Assembly (NCBI GenBank): GCA_965228695.1
Contig: CBDDIB010000002.1
Span: 4,712,001-4,776,000 of the forward strand
DNA length: 64,000 nt
Origin: JAJFJD01 sp965228695
Lineage (GTDB): Bacteria; Pseudomonadota; Alphaproteobacteria; UBA8366
Reading direction: 5' to 3'
Shown here: in pieces, positions 27,970 to 36,908 of the stretch
How the letters are laid out: every line of letters starts with the position of its first letter
How positions within the stretch are numbered: position 1 is the stretch's first letter
Program-made: the position numbers and the translations under genes
Notes under the pieces: generated by a model
Told to the model about the DNA's origin: nothing
Databases searched by the model: none
What the model saw: the letters and a program-made list of their open reading frames with translations, nothing else

Positions 27970-29892
27970 CTAACCATTTCCCGCCGCTATCGCGACGTCG
28001 CCGGAACGTTGGTTCAAAAATGTTTCTATCCATTCTTCCACAGCCAAAAGCGACCAGATCAGAAGGCGGCGATTCTCACGGCCCTGTAGATGGTCCTCAA
28101 CAAGGCCGTGCACGGTGGCGCGGTCGACGAATTCGAAGATGCCCGCATCCTTGCCCATGATCCGTTTCCGCACGTAGTCGATGCTTTCCCCTTTGAACCA
28201 ACTCGCATCCGGCGCCGAAAAGCCTTGCTTAACGCTTTGCGTGATCTCGTCCGGGATATAGCGCCGCATCGCATCGCGCAGCAACAGTTTCCCGTCGCGG
28301 GTTTTCTGAAAATACTTGCGCGTCTTCGGCCCCGGTTCGTTCTCGTTATGCGCGACTACTTCGCCGAGATTCCCCAGCTTCATCTCGACCGGAACCTGCA
28401 TCGCAAAATCGACCAGATCATTGTCAAGAAACGGCACGCGGGACTCGAGCCCATGCGCCATCGACAGTTTGTCCTCGACCGTCAACAAACCATGGAGGAA
28501 TGTCTTCGCCTCGAAATAAAGCGAATGGTTTACATAGTCCTGCGGTGTCGTCAGTTCGTCGGCATGCGAGGTGAAGACGCCGGCGAAGATGCCTCGCAAG
28601 TCCACGGCATCGACGGCATCGCCGAGCGGCCCCAGGAATTTCTCCAGCACGCCTTCCGGCAGCAGCCGTTTCCAGTAGCTGTAATATTTCCCGACATAAT
28701 GTGGGAAATCGTCATTGACCACGGCACGATAGTATCGCCATGGATAGCCACCGAACAACTCATCGCCACCGGCGCCCGCCAAGACGACTTTACAGAAACG
28801 GCTGGAGAGATTGGCAGCATAAAAATTCGGATAGCTCTGCCCGACACGCGGCTCCTCCAGATGCCATGTGAGACGCTGCATGCAGCGCTCCATGTCGCCG
28901 GCCTTGAGCACCATCTCATAGTGTTCGGTCCCTATGTGATAGGACATGAACTCGGCCCGCTCCCGTTCGTCGAACACCAACTCCAGCCCGGATGCCGAAT
29001 GCAGGTCGAATCCAACCGTAAATGTCTTCAGGTTTTCCAGGTCGCGGCTGGCGATGGCGGTGATGGATCCCGAGTCCATGCCGCCGGAAAGATAGCTGCC
29101 GACTTCGACATCGCTGACTAACTGCCGCCCAACCGCTTGGACGAACAAGCGGTCGAATTCTTCGAGATACGAGTCCCGATCGCCTGCACTGTCCGGCTGG
29201 ACAAACTGGTAGTCCCAGTATTGGACCGGGTCCGCGATACCGTCAGCGCCATCCGCATTGTCGATAATCTGGAAATGCCCGGCCGGGAATGTTCTGACAT
29301 TGTTGAAGAGCGTGCGGTCCGTGAAGAAATTCTGGAAGGCGAAATACTCGACAAGACCTTCGGTATCGATGCCTACGGAAAAGGCCGGATGTGCAAGAAA
29401 CGCTTTGATCTCCGAAGCGAACAATACGGTATTGCCGATCCGGCAGACGTAGAGCGGCTTAACCCCGTATCGATCTCGTGCGAGGAATAATCGTTTCGTA
29501 TGATTGTCCCAGACCGCGAAAGCGAACATGCCGTTCAGCCGGGCGACGACGTCCTCGCCCCACCGCACGTATCCCCGGAGCAGCACTTCGGTGTCGGACC
29601 GTGTCCGGAAGGCGACGCCCAGCGATTCCAATTCGGCGCGCAATTCTCGAAAATTGTAGATCTCGCCGTTATAGGTCACGACATATCGGTCGTCCTCGGT
29701 GAGCATCGGCTGTCGCGCGGCGGCGCTGAGATCGATGATCGACAGCCGCCGGTGACCGAAGGCCACCGCGCCATTGGCGAATTCATCCTCATCGTCCGGA
29801 CCGCGGTGACGCAGCAGGTCCGCCATGGCCTTTACCACGGTTACCGACGCAGGCGCGCCATCGAGGTTCAGGTATCCTGCGATTCCGCACAT
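27970..29892 (-). CDS. asnB: Glutamine-hydrolysing asparagine synthase-like protein
   Basis: A 640-residue AsnB-family protein. MCGIAGYLNLD supplies the N-terminal Cys of the glutaminase domain; RLSIIDLSA, YNGEIYNFRELR and FAVWDN follow. The synthase domain has the ATP-binding YLSGGMDSGSITAI near residue 270 and GAGGDELFGGYPW. AsnB paralogues are common in polysaccharide loci, where they may amidate uronic acids rather than aspartate. Given the predicted uronic acid product of this locus, amidation of a sugar carboxylate is a reasonable alternative to asparagine synthesis. The HisH-like gene starts 9 bp downstream. Confidence 0.87.
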   Translation of the reverse strand: MCGIAGYLNLDGAPASVTVVKAMADLLRHRGPDDEDEFANGAVAFGHRRLSIIDLSAAARQPMLTEDDRYVVTYNGEIYNFRELRAELESLGVAFRTRSDTEVLLRGYVRWGEDVVARLNGMFAFAVWDNHTKRLFLARDRYGVKPLYVCRIGNTVLFASEIKAFLAHPAFSVGIDTEGLVEYFAFQNFFTDRTLFNNVRTFPAGHFQIIDNADGADGIADPVQYWDYQFVQPDSAGDRDSYLEEFDRLFVQAVGRQLVSDVEVGSYLSGGMDSGSITAIASRDLENLKTFTVGFDLHSASGLELVFDERERAEFMSYHIGTEHYEMVLKAGDMERCMQRLTWHLEEPRVGQSYPNFYAANLSSRFCKVVLAGAGGDELFGGYPWRYYRAVVNDDFPHYVGKYYSYWKRLLPEGVLEKFLGPLGDAVDAVDLRGIFAGVFTSHADELTTPQDYVNHSLYFEAKTFLHGLLTVEDKLSMAHGLESRVPFLDNDLVDFAMQVPVEMKLGNLGEVVAHNENEPGPKTRKYFQKTRDGKLLLRDAMRRYIPDEITQSVKQGFSAPDASWFKGESIDYVRKRIMGKDAGIFEFVDRATVHGLVEDHLQGRENRRLLIWSLLAVEEWIETFLNQRSGDVAIAAGNG

Positions 29893-29898
29893 CGCCGG

Positions 29899-30939
29899 TC
29901 AGCCCCCGGTCTTCCGGGCGATCATGGTGATGCCTGCATCTTCGACGCGCTCACGCTCGATTTCCATTCCCGCGTCCTCACACCATCGGCGAACCTCTTC
30001 GGGTGACTGACGATGCGCATTGATCGGGGCATACCAATCGAAATTGATGTGGTTCATCTCGTCGAGATCCATGTCCGGCCGATAGAAGGCTTTGAAGACA
30101 TGCCAATAGAAGAGCCGTTGCAAATTGATCTTGCCCGCAGGAATGCCGAGGAGATCGATATCTTCCGGAATATCGACGTCTATATCCAAATCACCCAAGG
30201 TTTGGCCCAACCGGCTCAATGGTTCGAGAGATTTCCATGCCTCTTCCGGCGCCATCGATTGCAGCTTGTCGCGGATATAGTCATCCGTGAATTCGCGAAT
30301 AGGCCCTTTGCGGCGATAGACGTAGAACATGAAGCGGCCGCCGGGTTTCAATTTCGGCGCGAGCGCCAACAAGGCTTTTCTGGTCGAGTCCGTATGATGC
30401 AAAACGCCTTCTGAAAAGATGGCATCCACGCTTTCCGATGGAAGCGGAAGGTCCGTGATATCGGCCTGAATGAACGCCGCATCGCCGAAGCCCCGTTCAT
30501 TGAAACGAGCCCTTGCGACATCGACCGCGATGGAAATATCGGCGCCGATGTAGCGAATTTGATCTTGAATCGGGCTGAACAATTCCAACGCTGAATATCC
30601 GGCACCGCAACCCGCGTCCAACAGTACCGGTTTTCCCGACGCGCCTTGCAGGAACGCGAAATTCTCGGGCTGGCCGTAACGTTCGATCAGCCATGCCCGC
30701 ATGTGCGCCAGGCCACTCTCGGACTCATAGGTCTCACGGCGATTCCATTTGTACCCGAACGTATCGCGGGTCTGGGCCTGCGAATCCGATTCCGTATCGA
30801 CACCACGCGGCAAGCCGTCCCGCATCTCCAGGCCGAGCGCTTGCAATCGCGGTTCGATCTGGCCGGCCTCGGTTGCGCCGAGCAAGGCCCAGAACCATGC
30901 GGGTACGCCGTTAGAGGGAACGGATTGCGGAGACGACAA
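29899..30939 (-). CDS. Class I SAM-dependent methyltransferase
   Basis: A 346-residue protein. VLLDAGCGAGYSALELF near residue 105 is motif I, IRYIGADISIAVDVAR gives the strand-2 acidic residue, and VDAIFSEGVLHHTDSTRKAL with LKPGGRFMFYVYRRKG is the UbiE/UbiG-type post-core. The N terminus (VPAWFWALLGATEAGQIEP) is an extra 90-residue helical extension. It overlaps the upstream aminotransferase by 29 bp and ends 6 bp before the AsnB start. The substrate is unknown; glycan methylation is a contextual guess. Confidence 0.82.
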   Translation of the reverse strand: MSSPQSVPSNGVPAWFWALLGATEAGQIEPRLQALGLEMRDGLPRGVDTESDSQAQTRDTFGYKWNRRETYESESGLAHMRAWLIERYGQPENFAFLQGASGKPVLLDAGCGAGYSALELFSPIQDQIRYIGADISIAVDVARARFNERGFGDAAFIQADITDLPLPSESVDAIFSEGVLHHTDSTRKALLALAPKLKPGGRFMFYVYRRKGPIREFTDDYIRDKLQSMAPEEAWKSLEPLSRLGQTLGDLDIDVDIPEDIDLLGIPAGKINLQRLFYWHVFKAFYRPDMDLDEMNHINFDWYAPINAHRQSPEEVRRWCEDAGMEIERERVEDAGITMIARKTGG

Positions 30940-32053
30940 ACTCGTAATCCTCTTGCGTCATTTGGTTGTGCAGCGGCAGCGCCATGCTGTTTCGCTCGCA
31001 ATCGCGCGCGCCGGGAAAGTCATCGGGCGCGAATCGGTACTTGTCCCGATAGTAACCGAGCATGTGGACCGCATGAGTGCCCGGCCGGGTCGCAATTCCG
31101 TTCTCATGCAATATCTGCATGATTTCGTTCCGCGGCTTCGGCGCCTGCGCCGGGTCGATATAGGTGACATAGGCCTGCCAGGCGTGCTGTCCCGCTTCCG
31201 GGCGGGCCGGCGGCCGTATCCAGGGAATATCGGCGAAGGCCTCGTCGTAAAACCCGCTCCACCGCTCCCGCTCCGCGATGAACCCGTCCAGCCGCCCGAG
31301 CTGTACGCGGCCGACGGCACCCTGCAAATCGCTCATGCGGTAGTTGAAGCCAAGCCGGTTGAAATCCGGAAGGATATACGGCTGCGGCCCGTGATGCCGC
31401 TGCTCTTCGGAGATGGAGGCGCCATGATTGCGCAGTATCTCAGCCTTGGCCGCCAAGTCATCATCGGTCGTGGTGAGCATTCCGCCTTCGCCGGTCGTTA
31501 TCGACTTGCGAGGATGGAAAGAAAAAGCCGCAAAGTCACCGAGCCCACCGGCCGGGTGCCCCTTGTAGCTGGCACCGGCGGCGCAGGCGGCATCTTCGAC
31601 CACCGCCACCGAGTCCGGCAGCACCGCCCGCAATCCATCCATGTCGGCACACAGACCGAAGAGGTGAACCGGGATGACCGCCTTCGTCCGCTTTGTCACC
31701 TTCTGAGCGATCTGACTGACGTCCAGATTGAAGGTTTCCCGCTCCACATCCACGAAGACCGGCGTCGCACCGCAGTACAAAACGACATTGGCCGAGGCGA
31801 CCCACGTAAAGGCCGGCACGATCACCTCGTCCCCAGGACCGATATCGAGGGACGCCAGCGCCAAGTGCAGCGCCGTCGTGCAACTCGTCGTCGCCAAGGC
31901 ATGCCCGACGTCATGGCGTTTCGCGAATTCCTGCTCGAACGCATTGACCTCGGGCCCTTGCGTAAGCCAACCGCTCTCCAACGGACCCCGCAGGGCCTGC
32001 AACTCCTCGTCGCCGAATTTCGGTTTTGCGATGTCTATGCGCCGCCGACTCAT
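30911..32053 (-). CDS. DegT/DnrJ/EryC1/StrS sugar aminotransferase
   Basis: A 380-residue PLP-dependent sugar aminotransferase. ATTSCTTALHLALASL binds PLP phosphate, VVEDAACAAGASYKG has the PLP-ring Asp, and SFHPRKSITTGEGGM carries the Schiff-base Lys. RLGFNYRMSDLQGAVG and GTHAVHMLGYYRDKY follow. It is similar to the aminotransferase at 21586-22692 but clearly a separate paralogue. ATG 32053 makes an ATGA overlap with the upstream methyltransferase. Its likely substrate is a 4-keto sugar nucleotide, with the epimerase at 32835-33827 as a possible partner. Confidence 0.88.
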   Translation of the reverse strand: MSRRRIDIAKPKFGDEELQALRGPLESGWLTQGPEVNAFEQEFAKRHDVGHALATTSCTTALHLALASLDIGPGDEVIVPAFTWVASANVVLYCGATPVFVDVERETFNLDVSQIAQKVTKRTKAVIPVHLFGLCADMDGLRAVLPDSVAVVEDAACAAGASYKGHPAGGLGDFAAFSFHPRKSITTGEGGMLTTTDDDLAAKAEILRNHGASISEEQRHHGPQPYILPDFNRLGFNYRMSDLQGAVGRVQLGRLDGFIAERERWSGFYDEAFADIPWIRPPARPEAGQHAWQAYVTYIDPAQAPKPRNEIMQILHENGIATRPGTHAVHMLGYYRDKYRFAPDDFPGARDCERNSMALPLHNQMTQEDYEFVVSAIRSL

Positions 32054-32835
32054 AAACTTACCGATTCCCTTCGTCTTGCGTCGTTGAACAACACGACCAC
32101 CCGCATATGCGCAAAGCGGTATAGCCATAACAATGGCGGAAATATCTTGGCGATGGGGTAGATCCAGCGACCCTTGCCAAGGCTGTGTTTCAAAAGATGT
32201 ATGTCGGCATATTCGAACGATCCAAAATGCCGTCTGAACAAAGCCGCCAACTCTGCGCCGGTTTTGTAATTCAGGCTATCCCGGGTATAGCGAATATTCG
32301 CCGCTGAAGTTTCCGCCGCACTCTTATCTTTCTGATACTCGTTTCGAATGCCCAGCATCGCCCAAAATCGAAAATAAGCGTCCGACGTGATGGCGCCACC
32401 GAATGGAACATGGATGTGACATTCGATCGGCTGCCATTTCGACGGGAAAACATGAAAGCTAAATCCATCCCGCTTCAGACAACGCGAAAGTTCCGACAAT
32501 GCCGCATCCAAATCCTGGATATGTTCGAGAACCTGATTCGAATAGATAAAGTCGAAATAGTCATCCGGAAACGGTAACGTGATCCCGCCTTTCGCATCGC
32601 TGAACCGAAACTCCGGCTGTGGCCCATCAGCGCGCCGGTCCACGTAGTCGCGCACATCGTATGCGTGGACCCGTGCGTATCCGCGATCACAGAACCGGTA
32701 CGCATCCGTACCTGCACCGCAGCAAAAATCCAGAATGCGGGCGTCCTTCGATAGCGATAGGCCTGCGGCCTGCACGGCTCTTTCGTAGACGCTTGCCGGC
32801 GGCTCCTGGCTTGTTTCCGGCGACGCAACGCTCAT
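32050..32835 (-). CDS. Class I SAM-dependent methyltransferase
   Basis: About 261 residues. ILDFCCGAGTDAYRFCDRGY is motif I near residue 38, VHAYDVRDYVDRR supplies the acidic residue, and DFIYSNQVLEHIQDLDAALSEL is the post-core typical of Methyltransf_11 proteins. The C terminus holds a hydrophobic stretch (YPIAKIFPPLLWLYRFAHM) that may touch the membrane. ATG 32835 shares one base with the TAA stop of the upstream epimerase gene, and the stop overlaps the next aminotransferase. Its substrate cannot be stated. Confidence 0.82.
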   Translation of the reverse strand: MSVASPETSQEPPASVYERAVQAAGLSLSKDARILDFCCGAGTDAYRFCDRGYARVHAYDVRDYVDRRADGPQPEFRFSDAKGGITLPFPDDYFDFIYSNQVLEHIQDLDAALSELSRCLKRDGFSFHVFPSKWQPIECHIHVPFGGAITSDAYFRFWAMLGIRNEYQKDKSAAETSAANIRYTRDSLNYKTGAELAALFRRHFGSFEYADIHLLKHSLGKGRWIYPIAKIFPPLLWLYRFAHMRVVVLFNDARRRESVSL

Positions 32836-33827
32836 TACCGGGCCCGCTGACGCCGCGCCTCGACTTCCGCAATGTGCGACGCGCGCCATTCGATCAATTC
32901 CTGCAGTCCCTCTTCGAGATCCTTCTCGGCCACGAAACCAATGTCCGCGGTCGCGCGATCCGGACTACCGATGCGATTACGCACCAATGTCGCCTGGCTC
33001 CGTTCCTGATAATTGATGGCCTGGTTGCTGCCGGTCAGCCGCAGCAACATCTCCGCGAGTTCCTTAAGCGAGGTTCGCTTGCCCGTCCCAACATTATAAT
33101 ATTGGGCTGCGACATCCGACTGCATCGCGCAAAGATTCGCCAGCCCGCAATCGCCGACATAAATAAAGTCGAACGCTTCGCTGCCGTCGCCGAAAATTGT
33201 CGGCCCTTCACCACGATCGAGCGCATCGAGCATTTTCATGATTACCGCGATATAAGCGCCCTGATAGTCCTGACGCGGCCCGTAGACGTTCATGTATCGC
33301 AGCCCGACCACCGGCAGACCGTATCGGTAGTGAAAGGCCGTGGCCATCGCCTCGCCGGCGATCTTGGTCGCCCCATAGAAGTTCTTGTTGTTGAACGGAT
33401 GATCCTCGGTCATTGGCTCTTCGAGCGCGTCACCATAAACGGACGCCGAAGAGGAATAGACCAGCCGACTGACATTATTGGCAACGCAAGCTTCAAGCAC
33501 GTTGAACGTTCCGCCGACATTCACCTCGAAAGCCGACCGGGGATACTCATGGCACTGCAATAGCCATAACGCCGCGAAATGAAACACGCCATCCGCGCCC
33601 TTTAACGCGGATCCCAGGATATCGGCCTGACAAATATCACCGCCGACATCGTAAATCTTGACGCGTGGATCTTTCAGCGCCGACGCCAAATTCTCCGACG
33701 TACCCCGCGCGAAATTATCGTAGACGACAATCTCGCCTACATCTTCCCGCACCAGCCGATCGACCGTATGCGATCCAATCAGCCCGGCGCCGCCGATGAC
33801 GACAAATCTTTTGCCGCGAATTTCCAT
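32835..33827 (-). CDS. NAD-dependent nucleotide-sugar epimerase
   Basis: A 330-residue extended SDR. FVVIGGAGLIGSHTVDRL is the NAD motif, LVYSSSASVYGDA has the catalytic Ser, NFYGATKIAGEAM the YxxxK pair, and RYMNVYGPRQDYQGAY the usual sugar-loop signature. It is closest in type to UDP-glucose/UDP-GlcNAc 4-epimerases and UDP-glucuronate epimerases. It is separated from the WlbC-like gene by 41 bp and shares a stop/start base with the methyltransferase downstream. Sugar specificity is unknown. Confidence 0.85.
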   Translation of the reverse strand: MEIRGKRFVVIGGAGLIGSHTVDRLVREDVGEIVVYDNFARGTSENLASALKDPRVKIYDVGGDICQADILGSALKGADGVFHFAALWLLQCHEYPRSAFEVNVGGTFNVLEACVANNVSRLVYSSSASVYGDALEEPMTEDHPFNNKNFYGATKIAGEAMATAFHYRYGLPVVGLRYMNVYGPRQDYQGAYIAVIMKMLDALDRGEGPTIFGDGSEAFDFIYVGDCGLANLCAMQSDVAAQYYNVGTGKRTSLKELAEMLLRLTGSNQAINYQERSQATLVRNRIGSPDRATADIGFVAEKDLEEGLQELIEWRASHIAEVEARRQRAR

Positions 33828-33868
33828 ATCTCTTGCTTACCTTCTTGTATTTCGATTCGGGCCGAATC

Positions 33869-35035
33869 CTACAGACCGTGCCTCACCGCATAGACGATCC
33901 GGTCTTGGGTCGCCTCGTCGAGATAGGGATGCATGGGAAGGGAGAACACCCGCTCCGACAACCGATCGGAAACCGGCGTGCCTCCGCCTGCCGACGGGTA
34001 GTCCCGATAGGCGGTCTGACGGTGCAGCGGCAACGGATAGTAGATCGCGGTCGGAATGCCGGCCTCACCGAGATGTTTGACCACATCGTCTCGGCGGTCG
34101 GTCGTCACCGTATATTGCGCCCAAACCGACGTTGCGCCCGACATCAATCGGGGCGTTCCCACTATATTACCGAGTTCGGTGTTGTATCGATCCGCGATGC
34201 GCTGGCGCGCTACTATCTCGTCTTCGAAAATCGACAGTTTCTGCAATAGAACCGCCGCTTGCATGGTGTCCAGCCTGCCGTTCAATCCGATCCGTTGATT
34301 GTCGTATTTGTCGGTTCCCTTGCCATGCGCCCGCAAACTGTCCAGCACTTGGGCCATCGACTCGTCGTCGGTGAGAACCGCGCCGCCGTCGCCATAGCAG
34401 CCAAGCGGCTTCGCCGGGAAAAAGCTGATCGCCGTCGCGTCACCGAAAGTACCGACACGGCGGCCATCGAGCGACGCGCCGTAACTTTGCGCCGCATCCG
34501 CCAGCAGCTTCACATCGTGATCGCGGGCGATCTGGGTGATTTTCCCGTAATCCGCCGGTTGTCCGAAAAGATCGACTGCAATGATCACCTTCGGCCGGAG
34601 CGAGGCGGCCTTGGCCGTTTCGACGGCGGCCGCAACACTTTCCGGATCAGCATTGAAGCTATCCTCCAACACATCGCAGAAAACCGGCGTCGCGCCCAGG
34701 AAAGCGGCGACCTCCGCCGTGGCCGCGAATGTGAAGGTGGGCAGGATTACGGCGTCGCCGGGACCCACGCCCCACGCCATCAACGCTAGAAGAAGCGCGT
34801 CGGTTCCGCTTGAACAGGTAACCGCATGCGACGCGCCGGCGAATGCCGCCAGCTCGCCTTCGAGCTCCCGGACTTCGGGACCCATGATGTATTTGCCGTG
34901 GTCGACGACCCGCATCACGGCGTCATCGATACCTGCACCGAGCCGGCGGCGCTGCGCCTTGAGGTCGATGAACGGGATCGGCCCCTCCGATGGATCGTCC
35001 GACAGCTTCGCCGCGCTGATGTCGCTTTTTGTCAT
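33869..35035 (-). CDS. WlbC/WbpE-like UDP-sugar 3-aminotransferase
   Basis: A 388-residue DegT-family enzyme. It starts near PIPFIDLKAQRRRLGAGID, typical of the WlbC/WbpE branch, with CSSGTDALLLALMAWGVG for PLP phosphate, LADAAQSYGASLDG for the PLP Asp, and SFFPAKPLGCYGDGGA with the Schiff-base Lys. WlbC/WbpE aminates C3 of UDP-3-keto-GlcNAcA using glutamate. The partner oxidoreductase and N-acetyltransferase are encoded as one fusion protein directly upstream, with an ATGA overlap (start ATG 35035). This gives strong contextual support. Confidence 0.87.
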   Translation of the reverse strand: MTKSDISAAKLSDDPSEGPIPFIDLKAQRRRLGAGIDDAVMRVVDHGKYIMGPEVRELEGELAAFAGASHAVTCSSGTDALLLALMAWGVGPGDAVILPTFTFAATAEVAAFLGATPVFCDVLEDSFNADPESVAAAVETAKAASLRPKVIIAVDLFGQPADYGKITQIARDHDVKLLADAAQSYGASLDGRRVGTFGDATAISFFPAKPLGCYGDGGAVLTDDESMAQVLDSLRAHGKGTDKYDNQRIGLNGRLDTMQAAVLLQKLSIFEDEIVARQRIADRYNTELGNIVGTPRLMSGATSVWAQYTVTTDRRDDVVKHLGEAGIPTAIYYPLPLHRQTAYRDYPSAGGGTPVSDRLSERVFSLPMHPYLDEATQDRIVYAVRHGL

Positions 35036-36621
35036 TCTTCTATAACCTCCAATCGATCTGGGCCCTTTTCCTGATATCGCGTCCCGGTTCGGGGGCAAAC
35101 GAGGTCGTCGCCCAGCCGGTCACCGGCATGCGACACCCAACCGATCCGCCGGGCCGGAATGCCGGCCACCAGTGCATGCGGTGCTACCGCCGATGTCACG
35201 ACCGCACCTGCCGCAATCATGCTGTACGCGCCGATATCATGGCCGCATACGATCGTCGAATTTGCACCGATCGATGCGCCGCGCCCGACCGTGGTCGGCA
35301 AGAATTCCTCCTTGCGCTCGACTTCGGCCCGCGGCGTCTTGACGTTGGTGAATACGCAGGACGGTCCGCAGAACACACCGTCTTCCAATGTGACACCTTT
35401 ATAGAGGCTCACATTGTTCTGAATCTTGCAGCCGTCGCCGACGGAAACATCCGGGCCGATCATCACGTTTTGCCCAATGACACAGTCCTTCCCGATCCGG
35501 ACGTTTGCGAGAATGTGACTGAAATGCCAGATCTTCGTGCCGGCGCCGATTGAGCACGGATCGTCTACGACCGCCGACTCATGGACCATGACATTTGGAT
35601 GCGCCAATCCCGCTGATGCGCCACTTTTGCCATCATCCGATGACTGTCCGGACATCGACAATTCGGCGGCATGCAACACCTTGAGCACCCGCACGCCCTC
35701 GCGACCATCCGTCCGCGGCGTGGTCCCGTTCGCGACGCAATCCAGGAAATGCTGGCATTCGAGCCGAAGTGGTTCCGCCTCATCCAGTTCGACGGCCACG
35801 GCGTCGGCCTTCGCCGGTTGGGGCATGCCGTGGATCCAATCAATTCGATGCGGATATAAAAGAAATTTTTCCGCCCACGGCGCGCCGTCATCGAAGACCG
35901 CCATCGCACGGTCGCCGACCACTACAAGTTTCTGTTCCTTGAAGGGATGAAGCCAGGACACGAATACATGCGCCTGAACACCGTTGGAGAACTTCATGTG
36001 CGTGGTCGTAACGTCGGCAATGACTTGGTGCAGATAATTCGCGCCGGTGGCATCGACCGTTTCCGGAGCATCCCCAACCAGGGACAAGATCATGGAAATG
36101 TCGTGCGGGGCAAAGCTCCAAAGAATGTTCTCTTCCCGCCGCACCTTCCCGAGGTTGAGCCGGTTGGAATAGATATATTGCAGTCGGCCGAGATCGCCCT
36201 GCGTTACGAGCGCCTTCAGTTTCAGGAAAGCCGGGTGGTATTGCAGCAAGTGACCGACCATAAGACGCCGGTCCACCGAATCGGCGACATCACAAAGCTC
36301 CTCGGCCTCCTTCGGGTCGAGCGCCAAAGGTTTCTCGACGAAGACGTGTTTCCCGGCGTTCAGCGCCTCTCGCGTCAATGCGCCATGTAGCACGGCCGGT
36401 GACGCAATGGCGACGGCATCGATCGCCGGATCATCCAATAACTCGGCCCAAGCCCGAGCCGGAACACCGGCGGCCTTCGATTGCGCCTGAGCGACCTCGT
36501 CCGAGGGATCATGAATCGCACAAAGGGCATTAAGTTCGGCAAAATTCCGCACGAGATTCTTGCCCCAATAGCCACAACCGGCTACCGCGACCCGTACAGG
36601 CGCAGTGTTCTTGTCTACCAT
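35032..36621 (-). CDS. Fused WlbA-like oxidoreductase and WlbB-like N-acetyltransferase
   Basis: A 529-residue two-domain protein. Residues 1-325 are a Gfo/Idh/MocA oxidoreductase: VRVAVAGCGYWGKNLVRNF for NAD, HVFVEKPLALDPKEAEEL with the EKP Lys, and WSFAPHDISMILSL. Residues about 345-529 are a beta-helix acyltransferase of the WbpD/WlbB type: CSIGAGTKIWHFSHILANV, CKIQNNVSLYKGVTL, FCGPSCVFTNVKTPRAEV, AGAVVTSAVAPHALVAGIPA. In other bacteria these are separate enzymes that oxidise UDP-GlcNAcA at C3 and acetylate the 3-amino product of WlbC. It is the first gene of the leftward series; ATG 36621 is chosen because the Rossmann fold begins there. Confidence 0.88.
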   Translation of the reverse strand: MVDKNTAPVRVAVAGCGYWGKNLVRNFAELNALCAIHDPSDEVAQAQSKAAGVPARAWAELLDDPAIDAVAIASPAVLHGALTREALNAGKHVFVEKPLALDPKEAEELCDVADSVDRRLMVGHLLQYHPAFLKLKALVTQGDLGRLQYIYSNRLNLGKVRREENILWSFAPHDISMILSLVGDAPETVDATGANYLHQVIADVTTTHMKFSNGVQAHVFVSWLHPFKEQKLVVVGDRAMAVFDDGAPWAEKFLLYPHRIDWIHGMPQPAKADAVAVELDEAEPLRLECQHFLDCVANGTTPRTDGREGVRVLKVLHAAELSMSGQSSDDGKSGASAGLAHPNVMVHESAVVDDPCSIGAGTKIWHFSHILANVRIGKDCVIGQNVMIGPDVSVGDGCKIQNNVSLYKGVTLEDGVFCGPSCVFTNVKTPRAEVERKEEFLPTTVGRGASIGANSTIVCGHDIGAYSMIAAGAVVTSAVAPHALVAGIPARRIGWVSHAGDRLGDDLVCPRTGTRYQEKGPDRLEVIEE

Positions 36622-36659
36622 TCTAGTTTTCCGAAGATACGCAGGGCGGGTTCGCCCAA

Positions 36660-36693
36660 TGCTACCGCACACCGGGTGAAACCGTATTTCACC
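36660..36693 (-). promoter_or_regulatory. Leader hairpin followed by an ops-like element
   Basis: In the untranslated leader of the glycan series a 7-bp inverted repeat (GGTGAAA at 36675-36681 with TTTCACC at 36687-36693) is followed on the transcribed strand by TGCGGTAGCAT at 36660-36670. The ops element that loads RfaH-type NusG paralogues reads GGCGGTAGYNT; ten of the eleven positions fit. It would lie about 30-40 bases after the proposed transcription start and about 40 bases before the ATG, as in JUMPstart leaders. RfaH itself is known from gammaproteobacteria, so another NusG paralogue would be needed. No such gene is in the window. Confidence 0.35.
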
Positions 36694-36707
36694 GGGCGCG
36701 GGAGGTT

Positions 36708-36737
36708 AAAGTACCATGTTCATAGCATGAACGTCAA
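36708..36737 (-). promoter_or_regulatory. Possible sigma-70-type promoter with a palindrome in its spacer
   Basis: On the minus strand TTGACG (36732-36737) and TACTTT (36708-36713) are 18 bases apart, about 87 bases before the first gene of the glycan series. The -35 box is good, the -10 box weak (3 of 6). The spacer holds an inverted repeat, GTTCAT at 36718-36723 and ATGAAC at 36727-36732 around AGC, which would suit a repressor. Not tested; the divergent dioxygenase gene could also use the palindrome. Confidence 0.35.
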
Positions 36738-36908
36738 GAAATCTTTGGCTTTCCGCGGGTCGAGCGGCGGCTGGCGTTTCCATCGCCTGACCCGGATGTG
36801 CCTCGCTGGGCAAACAGCAGACGCGTTTTTGTTCCCGGCCAATCTGTGGGAATATAGTGCAACTCCGGCAAAGGCAGGTGCACCGGATCACGGCATGGGA
36901 GGAAGTCC

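Noticed and set aside
30749..32161. Plus-strand open frame of 470 codons opposite an aminotransferase gene
   Set aside because: It is antisense to a DegT-family gene with complete PLP motifs and tight operon overlaps; no own ribosome site is seen.
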